Below, in pieces: positions 1 to 7,530 of a stretch of 10,921 nucleotides of DNA. The stretch comes from Onchocerca volvulus (Eukaryota > Nematoda > Chromadorea > Rhabditida > Onchocercidae). The notes under the pieces are model-generated. The model was not told the DNA's origin and did no database searches. It worked only from the letters and a program-made list of their open reading frames with translations. Position 1 is the stretch's first letter. Each line of letters opens with the position of its first letter. Made by a program: the position numbers and the translations under genes. Where the stretch lies: positions 1 to 10,921 of the forward strand of contig HG738163.1 in the NCBI GenBank assembly GCA_000499405.2, written 5' to 3'.

Positions 1-513
1 GCTCCAAAATTGACGCCATTGTCTGGGGTCACCACTGAAGGTAGGTAAGGATAATTGAGGAAGATTGACGTTAGGATTTGAAGAAATGGTTAATCTTTCC
101 TATTCCTTACTCTTCCGCTTAATTAACTGCTCCAATTTTTGTTCAGCGTCATTCTTATATCTTGTTAACGTTATCAACGCTTCTTTTCCTTCATACATGA
201 TTTGGAATAGTCCATTTTCACCTTCTGTGACCTGTTCGTAAGCCTTTTCTTCGTCTTCCCTTTTTTTTGTCCCTGTTATGGTTTGAATGTACGTCAGCCA
301 TGTATTGTAGGCATTTTCAAGTTCTCTGACGCATAATTGAATTCTGTCGAATTTATCTGCGAATATTTCTCTCCTTGTTGTGTAGAAGATTTCTTGTTGA
401 TCTGATGGAGAATTTGGATCCGGACACTCAACTTCTAGGGAATTTATTTCTTTGAGAAGAAAGGCTAACCTTGTTTTTGGTGGTTGAATGCTAGCGATAA
501 TGCTACTTGACAT
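1..513 (-). pseudogene. gag: BEL/Pao retrotransposon Gag, N-terminal part, interrupted by UAG, runs off the left edge
   Basis: Gag packages retrotransposon RNA into cytoplasmic virus-like particles. The first ATG is at 513-511 (MSSSIIAS). The open frame continues upstream to a GTG at 609, but that stretch is leader. The first 137 residues are charged and probably helical, rich in Lys and Glu, as in the N-terminal region before the conserved domain of BEL/Pao Gags. A TAG at 102-100 stops the frame. The same frame stays open to the window edge and includes LPTFSGDPRQWRQFWS (48-1), the diagnostic start of the DUF1759 domain of BEL/Pao Gag (pattern LPxFSGDxxxWxxFW). The rest of Gag and all of Pol lie outside. 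The LTR lies directly upstream (1136-612). The simplest reading is a copy inactivated by one nonsense mutation; programmed read-through (UAG followed by G) is less likely. Family assignment is firm. Confidence 0.85.
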
Positions 514-649
514 CGTTACCTCACCTTCTCGGCTACCAAAACTTATTGTCGTGAACGTTTTTTCTTTCTGAATGGTAGGGAGTGCTGTCCAACAATAGCC
601 AATTATCACTAGTGCGTTTCTAGACTACTTGATTGTCGTATTGATCGAT

Positions 650-722
650 CAGAGTTGTGTTGAGTTGAATTGTTGAGTTGAGTTTGGTTGTGCTTGAACT
701 GTGTTGAGTAGAGTTGAATTGG
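650..722 (-). repeat. Degenerate AACTC-type pentamer array in the LTR 3' part
   Basis: The minus strand carries many imperfect copies of AACTC and AATTC between the poly(A) block and the end of the LTR. The plus-strand LTR has the same kind of array at 5230-5287, so it is an ancestral feature of the U5 region and not a later microsatellite expansion. Confidence 0.55.
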
Positions 723-731
723 AGTGCCACA

Positions 732-760
732 CCTCAAACTTGGGTAATTAAACCTTTATT
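732..760 (-). promoter_or_regulatory. Conserved 29-bp LTR block with poly(A) signal, copy 1
   Basis: On the minus strand the block starts with AATAAAGG and ends with CAAGTTTGAGG. It is identical base for base to 5192-5220 (plus) and 8213-8241 (minus), with a 24/29 match at 5487-5515 (plus). The AATAAA suggests the end of the R region and a polyadenylation site of the LTR. Confidence 0.65.
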
Positions 761-1092
761 TAAAGAAATAATACGCGCTAGACATATTATAACTTGATAA
801 CGATAATATAACAAGAAAAAACACATAAGAAGAACGATGGACAAAAATTTTACAAGAAAACTATAGGATTAATTTGAAATTTACAACCCGCGTTAAAAAT
901 GTTGGAATTTTGCCAAAACAGTTATAAACAGTTATACATTACAGTAATAACTGATCGTCATGCAATACAACTGTCTCGTTCCAGTATGAGCAAGACAGTT
1001 GCTTACAAAGTTATGCTAAGAAGATAGGAAAGGAAAGGAGAGTCTAGAAGCGAATTTTAAATTTAGAGATATACATTTATAAATGATGAATA

Positions 1093-1293
1093 AAAAAAAA
1101 CAAAATTTGAGTTCAAGTATTTCGGGATTCTCGACAGGGAGAGGGAATATACGAAAGATCAAAGAACAACTATGGATCCAGACGAACACATAGCATCGAG
1201 AATTAGGAGTGCAATTATTGCGTTAGATTTTCGACCGGGAGTGTCGGTAACCGAAATATTTTATAATAAAAATTTGCAAACTTCACACATGTA
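1093..1293 (+). other. Short open frame abutting the LTR, unknown
   Basis: The frame is open from 1093 to a TAA at 1291-1293; an internal ATG at 1173 would give 39 residues (MDPDEHIASRIRSAIIALDF...). The stretch 1138-1260 is visibly richer in G and C than its surroundings and looks protein-like. The first part lies inside the LTR, so if this was ever coding, only the part after 1137 belongs to the site into which the LTR element inserted. I do not recognise the product. A frame of this length is expected several times by chance in a window this AT-rich. Confidence 0.2.
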
Positions 1294-1640
1294 ACCATTT
1301 CTTCATATTGTGCACAATGGCCTTTTGTTTTTCATCATCTAATCTGCTGATAATGTTCATGTGCTTCGTTTAAGAGTTGTAAATGGCTGTAAAACATGTT
1401 GTAAATAGTGTTAAAATGCATAAATGGTTATAAAACATGGTGTCTCTAATTTTATGAGGATTAATGTCATGATCTTTATTTAAGGTATGTAAATGATTGT
1501 GAAATATGTCTGGAATATCATAGGGAATAATATCATGCTCTTATTCTAAAGAATTGCCGATGGTTGCAATCATGTCATTTGTTGAATAATATAGGGACTA
1601 AATTCTTGTTCTTTGTTTAAAAGTTTTAAACATTAATAAT
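1283..1640 (-). pseudogene. Decayed coding repeat with 22-residue period, unknown protein
   Basis: At DNA level this is a degenerate tandem repeat with units starting near 1351, 1461, 1527 and 1598, spaced about 110, 66 and 71 bases. On the minus strand the clean 66-base spacing keeps the reading frame: EHDIIPYDI (from 1540) is followed exactly 22 codons later by DHDINPHKI (from 1474), each followed by a hydrophobic, His/Asn-rich segment such as IFHNHLHTL. The other units match only across frameshifts and a TAA. At the 3' side the frame ends with RLDDEKQKAIVHNMKKWLHV and a TGA at 1285-1283, which looks like a helical C-terminus. A repeat unit divisible by three with related residues in each copy suggests a dead coding region. 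No family is recognised; a non-coding minisatellite is the alternative. Confidence 0.35.
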
Positions 1641-1654
1641 TTCTTATCCTTTAG

Positions 1655-1936
1655 TTTTTATCCACATCAATCTTTTTCGTATGATTAATGTATAAACCTC
1701 ACCCCTTATCAAGGATGACAATACAAAAGCGAAACTTTTGGGTCAGTAGGATCAGTGCTTGAATAAATTATCAGCAGCAGCGGCAACAATCTCCTCAATA
1801 TTCCGATCATCAGTTCATCAAGAATAATGGCGTTCAGTGTCTACACATGCTGACATCGTCATTTCATCAACAAAAAGGGAACTGCATCAGCGAGAGGTTC
1901 TCCTGCGTCAATATCATTGACAAAAAGAATACTATT
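1655..1936 (-). other. Possible fossil reading frame, minus strand
   Basis: Between the 22-residue repeat and the LTR-like block, short minus-strand stretches look protein-like, for example NDIDAGEPLADAVPF and then VDEMTMSACVDTERHY in a shifted frame, followed after two stops by NIEEIVAAAADNLFKH. The stops and frame changes make it non-functional. It lies downstream of the possible LTR at 2134-1937 on the same strand, so it could be leader or Gag remains of that element, but no known motif is visible. Confidence 0.2.
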
Positions 1937-2134
1937 GTTGTGGAAGGTTGAGATTTGATTGAGTTGTGGAACGAATTGATTTATAATGATTCCTTTATTC
2001 AGAACAGTAATAATCAGTTAATACGTAGTTAACAGTAGAATAGATATCAGATGAATGGAAAGGATTTTGTAGATAAATGAAGTAAATTGTGTGACATTGA
2101 TTGGATTTGGAGAAGAATATCGGGAACTCGGACA
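1937..2134 (-). repeat. Possible short BEL-like LTR (minus strand)
   Basis: Read on the minus strand it begins TGTCCGAGTTCCCGATATTC at 2134, close to the starts of the LTRs at 4824 (TGTCGGAAATCCCGATAT) and 1136. It contains AATAAAGG at about 2000-1993 and a pyrimidine-rich body, then an AACTC-bearing stretch and ends near CCACAACA at about 1937. The order of signals matches the other LTRs, but no second copy is present here, so this rests on the terminal motif and layout alone. Confidence 0.35.
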
Positions 2135-2606
2135 ATAGCAAGTAAACTTTAGATCGCCTGGTCAGTACCAAAACAATTTGAAACAATGAAAGATGAAAAA
2201 ATGATTTTGGTATTTGAACTCTACTGGGGTATATTGAATGCGGTATTGGAATAAAAGACAATTGATGTTGAGATAATTTTGAGTAAAAAATTGTTCATAG
2301 AGGAAAGGATATTACAACAGTTTGATTGGATTTAAAGATAATAACAGTTACAAACACATCTGTGACCTTATAAACTATAATCAGAAGTATTTTGATGTGA
2401 TTGTAGATGGGTATGGAAAGTACAAATTTGCATTTTGACCCCTGTTTGCCCCCTTTTAAAGAAGAAACTGTAAACAGAAATGTTTTGAGCGTGGACAAGA
2501 ACAAAGAGAGACAATTTTACAGAGGAAGAATCAATAAAAAGAAAATTTCATAATTCTTTAACCATTTGATTATATAGTTTCCATATTAGATAATTTCGGT
2601 TTTCCC
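2135..2606. other. AT-rich stretch with no supported gene
   Basis: Short minus-strand open frames cross this region but show no motif, no codon structure and no conserved neighbour. I see no RNA gene or clear repeat. Confidence 0.5.
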
Positions 2607-2776
2607 GACAACTATTGTTATTATTTATATTATTCGCATAGTTTTATTTTTTCTCATTATTTGTTGTTGTAAGTTGTGATGTTGTTTCTAATATCGTGTA
2701 AATCTAATAAAGGCTATTGTTGACCCAATCAAGTCCCAGCAGCAAAAAGATCTCCAATCCAACAGCTCTAGAATCC
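2607..2776 (+). repeat. LTR-like 3' block, direct copy A
   Basis: It aligns with 3305-3456 in the same orientation. Shared landmarks in order are GACAA(C/T)TAT, a TTGTTGTT-rich stretch, GTGA(T/C)(G/A)TTGTTT, the poly(A) signal in AATAAAGG(C/T)TATT(G/A)TTGAC (AATAAA at 2706-2711), a CAGCA/CAACAA-rich tail and AGAATCC. The two copies are strongly diverged, so this is old. The poly(A) signal followed by a CA-rich tail resembles the end of an LTR. Confidence 0.5.
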
Positions 2777-2851
2777 TAAATCACAAGACAATCCGAAACC
2801 CTTTTTCCCTTACACTATCAGTAGATTACTGTTAATATTCTTTATAATTAC

Positions 2852-3456
2852 TGTCGGAGCAAGCGAACATTGGGAAGTGATTTTTTGCTCGTAATGCAAG
2901 TGATAAGTAACATTTTTGCAAATGTAATCATTTCCTGTTAACTTTCTATGTCATAATCTAAAAAGAAAGCTATCGCTTCAAAAAAATTCATAGGTAAAAA
3001 AAAAAGTCGCACTAAAAAAATTTCTAGCCTATTACTAACAAAGCCGTAGCCGTATTATACTATCAATCTTCCCTCTTCTATCATTTTTAAATTATTAATA
3101 TCAACGAGCGGTTTGTTCTATGTTCCAATTTTCAAAATTTCCTTATTACCTCTTTTTTATTATATCAATAATTTTATCATTAAATTTGCTTCGTTAATGC
3201 AAGATTTGCAACTGTCATGTGGAATTTAGCGTTATCAAATTTTTCCAATAAAAGATTTCAATTAACTAAACTTGAGATTTAGTAATACCATGAGACAATT
3301 TTACGACAATTATCCTCATTTTTTTTTTGTTGTTTATTATTGTAAAGCGTGACATTGTTTATTATATCGTTATGTCCAATAAAGGTTATTATTGACTTAG
3401 TCGAATCACAACAATAACAGGATCTGCAATATAAATTACAATTTAGTCAGAATCCA
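2852..3456 (+). repeat. Possible LTR with LTR-like 3' block, direct copy B
   Basis: TGTCGGAGCAAGCGAAC at 2852 resembles the TGTCGG starts of the BEL LTR at 4824, and the 3' block shared with copy A is at 3305-3456 (AATAAA at 3378-3383). A single LTR of about 600 bases would join them. The 5' half has no matching copy in the window, so the start is provisional. No protein-coding interior is attached on either side. Confidence 0.4.
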
Positions 3457-3712
3457 TTTTCTGCAACAACTGACTTAATCACTAAAACGCTGAAACATTT
3501 CAGATTTCAAGAAAATGTTGTTTGACATCAAAATCATAAATTTCATGAAAAATAAATAATAATAATTTTCTTATTTTTAATATATAATAATATAGCATTA
3601 CAAGTTGTGTAAAGATTATTTCAGAACGCTGTCGCGAAAGATTGTCGCACAAATAGCAAATAAAAACAGCGAATCAGCAATTAAATGAATCAAAGATTAT
3701 ATAAAGAGAGCA
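3457..3712. other. AT-rich intergenic stretch
   Basis: Nothing is supported here beyond runs of A and T such as the ATAATAATA-rich part near 3555-3596. Confidence 0.5.
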
Positions 3713-4006
3713 TCAAACAATTTTATGTCGATTTTTTTTGAGAAATCGTTTTCTATTCAAATTGAAATGGTAATAACGATTGATGTTGTATTCGAAGGGA
3801 TTAAAGCGTGATTCAAGTCGTTTTTGTAACATAGCACTTATTTCAGAAGCATTCAATATATGAAGAAATTTGTGAATGCGTAAGGGAATACTTTTATACT
3901 GTAATGAAACAGCTTCATTGAAAATCATTCTGGATGAAACTCGATTGAATTTAGTCCAGAAAAATCCGATAAAGAGCCATATGGATAAGAACCTCCAGAA
4001 TATCAT
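3713..4006 (-). other. Hypothetical 97-residue open frame with hydrophobic N-terminus
   Basis: ATG at 4006-4004, stop at 3715-3713. The first 20 residues (MIFWRFLSIWLFIGFFWTKF) are strongly hydrophobic with aromatic residues, like a signal anchor or signal peptide. The rest is basic and polar, with NASEISAMLQKRLESRFNPF in the middle. I do not recognise a family. Codon use in the middle part looks more varied than plain AT-rich noise, but frames this long occur by chance at this composition. It is divergent from the frame at 4171-4497, with about 165 bases between them. It may be a fossil exon or a chance ORF. Confidence 0.2.
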
Positions 4007-4170
4007 TTTTTGCAGAAATCTTTCTTAGAAGACTTTTCTCTCTCTTTCTTCCAAAACAAACCAACCGATCAATCGCCTAACATCAAGCAAAATATAATGC
4101 AGAGAACCAAGAACCTGATTGTTTGATCCAATACTCGATATATCATAATGCAAATGGAAAAAGTGACGTG

Positions 4171-4497
4171 TAAACTAAAAATTCAAAATCGCTGATAATC
4201 AGCTATCATGTTGTTCCAATGTTCACCTTTAATGAAAATTTATATTGTACATTGATTTTTACAACCGAGCCGTGCGAAAATATTACTAAACCTTTTCTTA
4301 TCAAATCGAGGATATGTGGAAAGGATGTAAATTTATTTCAGGATTGTGTTTCATGCAGTGATTTTGTGCCACCAGAGAAGGAGCGAAGCATATACAGAAA
4401 ACTTTTGTGATTGTTTGGTTTGACTAGGGAAACTGAAAGGATATACGCATCCTCAATAATTGAAGACATATCGACAAGCTCAACGATAAAACGATAA
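4171..4497 (+). pseudogene. Hypothetical cysteine-containing frame with one in-frame UGA
   Basis: The frame opens after a TAA near 4171 and first reaches an ATG at 4219. It carries five Cys (one in LYCTL, one in EPCEN, then SRICGKDV and DCVSCSDF), then the charged stretch FVPPEKERSIYRKLL, and meets TGA at 4408-4410. The same frame remains open afterwards for 28 more codons (TRETERIYASSIIEDI) to TAA at 4495-4497. The even amino-acid composition on both sides of the stop suggests one former gene or exon with a nonsense mutation. No known domain is recognised and no start signal can be judged, so it could also be chance. Confidence 0.25.
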
Positions 4498-5191
4498 AAA
4501 AGGTGTCGCTAAAATATCGAGGAGGATCTAAGAAAAATGATTTTTTTTGTTTCAAATGAAATAATTTGCAACTCTTGGTGATTATATAAAATTGATTTCT
4601 TTGTTTCAAATCAAATGATTTTGTTTTATGTGGCTTTGTTAAATAGCCTTGGCTTTTTTAATTGCTTTCTCAAGTAGTCTTAATCTTTGTTTTATGCTGC
4701 TGTAAATCATGCTGACAAAAGCACTTCTCATGCGCTAACAAAGAAAAGTTTTCTCATGCCATGAAGACGCTTCCTTGTGGATCATTTTAAAAATTAAAAT
4801 CAACGTGTACGGCTGGATGCTGGTGTCGGAAATCCCGATATATGAGTGATCTTAAATTTAAATTTTTTTATCGTCTTTTAATTTTTACCTCTAGTTTCGA
4901 TTTCAACTCAATAATTTTTTCCCTTTCAAATTTCCTCATATAATTTTTATAATTTTGTGAATAACTATCTTAGTCTTAAGACAAGTGTGTTTCGTAACGA
5001 TCCATCACTATTGTAATCTGTATCGTTAATAATTATATTTTGGCAATTTTCCAATGATCTAGACGCGGTTTATATTTTTTAAATTTAATTCTGTAATTCT
5101 CTTAAAAATTTTTCATTCATTTTTTTGTGTGTTTCTTTTGTCGCATTGTTATTATCAAGTTATAACATGTTTAACGCGTATTATTTCTTTA

Positions 5192-5220
5192 AATAAAGGT
5201 TTAATTACCCAAGTTTGAGG
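5192..5220 (+). promoter_or_regulatory. Conserved 29-bp LTR block with poly(A) signal, copy 2
   Basis: Perfect match to the minus-strand blocks at 732-760 and 8213-8241. It starts with the AATAAA polyadenylation hexamer at 5192-5197. Confidence 0.65.
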
Positions 5221-5229
5221 TTCTCCGTA

Positions 5230-5287
5230 TCAATTCAAATCAACCCAGTGTGAATTCAACGCAACTCAATTCAGTACAACTCAATAC
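5230..5287 (+). repeat. Degenerate AACTC/AATTC array in the LTR 3' part
   Basis: Imperfect pentamers of the CAACTCAATTCAG type lie between the poly(A) block and the LTR end, equivalent to 650-722 on the minus strand. Confidence 0.5.
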
Positions 5288-5292
5288 GCACA

Positions 5293-5360
5293 CTCTGGTG
5301 ATAATTTGACTATTATTGGACATCACTCACTACTACTACTCAGAAAAAATTTCCACGACA
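5293..5360 (+). other. BEL element leader with possible primer-binding site
   Basis: It aligns with the minus-strand leader at about 611-540: GATAATT(T/G)G.CTATT.TTGGACA.CACTC, TCAG, an A-rich run and CACGACA. TGGTGATAATTTGACTATT from 5296 begins with TGG three bases after the LTR end, the layout expected for a site that pairs with a tRNA 3' CCA end. The minus-strand copy has TAG there. I cannot name the tRNA. The match to the leader stops at 5360, before any Gag start codon. Confidence 0.45.
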
Positions 5361-5515
5361 GCTGGGGTATTAATTTACCTTTATTCGCTTTATCTCCTTC
5401 GTATTATGAAATCGTCATTTAAATTGTTTTGTTGATATAATTGATATGTATTTGTTGCGTGGTTGTCGTATTATCTGATTTTTTGTAATGAAGATTTAAT
5501 TATCCAAATTTGAGA
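5361..5515 (+). repeat. 3' part of a second related LTR, joined directly to the leader
   Basis: It aligns with the minus strand of 8389-8213: AGCTGG, a TTTACC..TT..CTATCTCC stretch, a GTT(G/A)ATATAATTG stretch and TTGTTGCGT, ending in a 24/29 copy of the poly(A) block at 5487-5515. It lacks the 5' part of that LTR. It is either a deletion scar that removed an element's interior and left part of the 3' LTR, or an independent insertion. Confidence 0.55.
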
Positions 5516-6167
5516 TAACGCAAAGTTTCGGATAACAATATGATAAGAAACAGGAACTCCTAGTCATTATCAAGGTTAGGAAGATCAGTGACAAAGAGTA
5601 TAAAGAAGCTCATTTAGGAATGAAATAAAAGGGCAGTCCGAGCATCACATACCAAAGACATCGTCCTCAAAAAGTGAACGAATGTTCTAATCTTCACTTT
5701 ATAATAAATGCCATCTCTTTACTTTCTTTCTCGCATCTTATCCCACGATGACTAATATACAGTAACACAAGATTTTTACATCACTGAATAAAGATCGTGA
5801 AGCAAGTAGAGCAATTAGCAGTTGGATTCTCCTTTTTATGAATGAGATTGCATGAAACTTCAACTACTCTTTAAAAGGATAAAGAGATAAGAGACTATTG
5901 TTATTATTAGCGAAACTGTGGTATACTGAACTAAAATTTCGATTTTTTTTCATTGATATTTTCCGTGGAGTGATATCTAAAATAAATGTAATGTAGTAAA
6001 AAAGAATTTACTTTTTTTTTTCCAGTAGTAAGACAAACAACTTAATACATGTTCAGTTAATCAAGAATGGAAAAGAGATCACTATGTTTTGAATGATATA
6101 ATTTACTTCATTATTTTGTTTCATTTTTTTCACATTTGATGATCGATTATAATTATCATCCAAAATA
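5516..6167. other. AT-rich stretch without a supported gene
   Basis: A plus-strand frame from 5536 to a TGA at 5749-5751 is open apart from a TAA at 5626-5628 and looks mildly protein-like near 5581-5700, but it has no recognisable motif. Otherwise there are only poly-T and poly-A runs. Confidence 0.4.
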
Positions 6168-6205
6168 TTTAATATTTTCATATCATATACTATGAAAATA
6201 TTAAA
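6168..6205. repeat. Perfect 15-bp inverted repeat, 8-base loop
   Basis: The left arm is TTTAATATTTTCATA (6168-6182), the loop is TCATATAC, and the right arm (6191-6205) is its exact reverse complement. It is AT-only apart from one C/G pair per arm. No terminal inverted repeats or target duplication were found around it. It could be the core of a small palindromic element or chance in AT-rich DNA. Confidence 0.6.
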
Positions 6206-7502
6206 CATATCCTACACTACCTTTTCTTAACAAGGAATTTTTATTGATCTGGATTGCCATTGACATAAATAAATTTTTTTTCAGTTTTTGACTTATATTA
6301 TTATGATCACTGCTACTTTAAATATGCAGATTTAACGAAAGTATTCTCCATTTATTTTTCTTTGCTATATTAATATGCAGTTGTAAAATAAATGATGCGG
6401 TTCTAGTGGCTGGTTTCATGTGCATTTCAAAATTATCAAAATAGTTAATATATCTTCGATTGCTTTGTTTATAAGTGCAAAAGAGAGACTGTGTTTACGA
6501 ATATTTGTTCATTATTTCGTGTTAGATTTTAGTTACGGGCATACTGATGCATAAAGCTTTTCGAAAAAATTCATTCGTTCTTCCAGCTTTCTTTCGTAAT
6601 CACTTTAAATTAATTCACCAATATATCATGAAAAAGATTATTCCAAATCTAGAAAGTATTCTCGAACCATAGTACCGTTTATGGGAATTTTACAGCGGCC
6701 GTCTTTTCTGAATTATATTGGATTCAAGTTTATAAGGAAAAGAAAATCTCAATCATAATGAAGAGAAATCTTAATAACTTCTATATAATGTTTCAAGATG
6801 TCTCAGCTTCTAAAATCGGTGCACAACATTGAATGAACTATTTTTCAACTCGGAAGAGTTCCAACAGTCAACTAAGATTGAAGTATTGTCGATAATGTAA
6901 AATTAGCTGTCCTTTCAGACCATTATGCTTGCATCAATCTCTATATCTAGTCATATAATGATTTGAGGCAAACTATTTTTATGTAATGTCTCAATAAATT
7001 AGTCGCAACGAAATTATTTTCGTGAAAACAGTGTTTAATCAATGCAACTGTTTTACAAGAAAATACGCTGATGCATATTGAATCAGATAGTAATTGGATT
7101 GATTTCATCATGCAGTTATTTTCAAAAATACTAGATTTTTATCTTGCATTTCAAGGCATCAATTTGTTAATCGATTTAGTTGATTTCTGTTACAAAAAAT
7201 AATGTTCATGTGATAGGATATGCGCTGTATTTTTGTAGTGAAGGTATGAGAAGAAATTGATTAATTTACCGTTTTTGTCTGTGAAATTTGCTGGAATGGT
7301 AATCGTCAACGGATAATTATCTCTTATCATATCTTGCCATTCATATTTCAGATGCAGATTCGTGAAGTAAATTAGAAAGTCATTTTACTATATTTGATAG
7401 ATTCATTTTATGTTTTGTTGGGAAAAAACAGAGAGAAGGTGATAACTGTTGATAGATTTTAAAATTAGATGAGTAATGTTGTAAATGAAATTGTTACTTA
7501 TT
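6206..7502. other. Long AT-rich stretch, nothing identified
   Basis: About 1.3 kb with stops in all frames at short spacing. No repeat family shared with the rest of the window, no RNA gene and no exon-like segment that I can support. It ends in a run of 18 A at 7503-7520. Confidence 0.5.
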
Positions 7503-7520
7503 AAAAAAAAAAAAAAAAAA
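7503..7520 (+). repeat. Run of 18 A
   Basis: Mononucleotide run 10 bases upstream of the ATG of the TFIIB fossil. Its position 5' of the fossil argues against it being the poly(A) tail of a retrocopy in the plus orientation. Confidence 0.8.
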
Positions 7521-7530
7521 TTGTATTAAG

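Larger units (their letters stand above)
612..1136 (-). repeat. 5' LTR of the BEL/Pao element (minus strand)
   Basis: Read on the minus strand it opens TGTCGAGAATCCCGAAAT at 1136. It holds an AATAAA signal at 760-755 inside a conserved 29-bp block and ends near ACGCAC at about 612, just before the Gag leader. A plus-strand copy at 4824-5292 aligns along its whole length with substitutions and indels. The start, roughly 525-bp length, poly(A) signal and position before Gag all fit an LTR. The 3' boundary is uncertain by a few bases because the terminal CA is degraded. The 3' LTR would lie beyond the left edge, so target-site duplication cannot be checked. Confidence 0.75.
4824..5292 (+). repeat. 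BEL/Pao-type LTR, plus strand, diverged copy
   Basis: It begins TGTCGGAAATCCCGATATAT at 4824 and ends at ACGCACA (5292). It is the inverted counterpart of the LTR at 1136-612. Shared stretches include TTGGCAA..TTCCAA, a TCAAGTTATAA motif, CGCGTATTATTTCTTTAAAT and the 29-bp poly(A) block, with many substitutions and indels between. The copy is about 55 bases shorter than the minus-strand one. It is followed by leader sequence but by no Gag frame. Confidence 0.75.

Noticed and set aside
18..34. TGGTGACCCC-type string (minus strand) as a gypsy primer-binding site
   Set aside because: It lies within the Gag frame and encodes the SGDPRQW part of the DUF1759 motif, downstream of the leader.
513..609. 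Upstream extension of the Gag frame to a GTG at 609
   Set aside because: It overlaps the LTR end and leader that are shared with 5293-5360, and it begins with GTG. The ATG at 513 is the first usable start.
1351..1625. CRISPR-like array
   Set aside because: Units are degenerate, unequal in spacing and related along their whole length. There are no constant repeats with unique spacers, and the genome is eukaryotic.
1995..2261. Minus-strand 88-residue open frame
   Set aside because: It lies across the possible LTR, has no motif and fits chance in AT-rich, pyrimidine-biased sequence.
2295..2504. Minus-strand 69-residue open frame
   Set aside because: Low-complexity hydrophobic product without motif or context.
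3820..3870. Faint resemblance of NASEISAMLQKRLE to the N-terminus of ATP synthase alpha
   Set aside because: Only a few residues fit, and the following glycine-rich segment of that family is absent.
5536..5751. Plus-strand frame with one TAA that looks protein-like
   Set aside because: No motif, no partner and length near chance expectation, so it is only mentioned within the stretch description.
7503..7520. A18 run as the poly(A) tail of a processed TFIIB copy
   Set aside because: It lies upstream of the fossil start codon, and the fossil contains an intron-like gap, so a processed copy is not supported.
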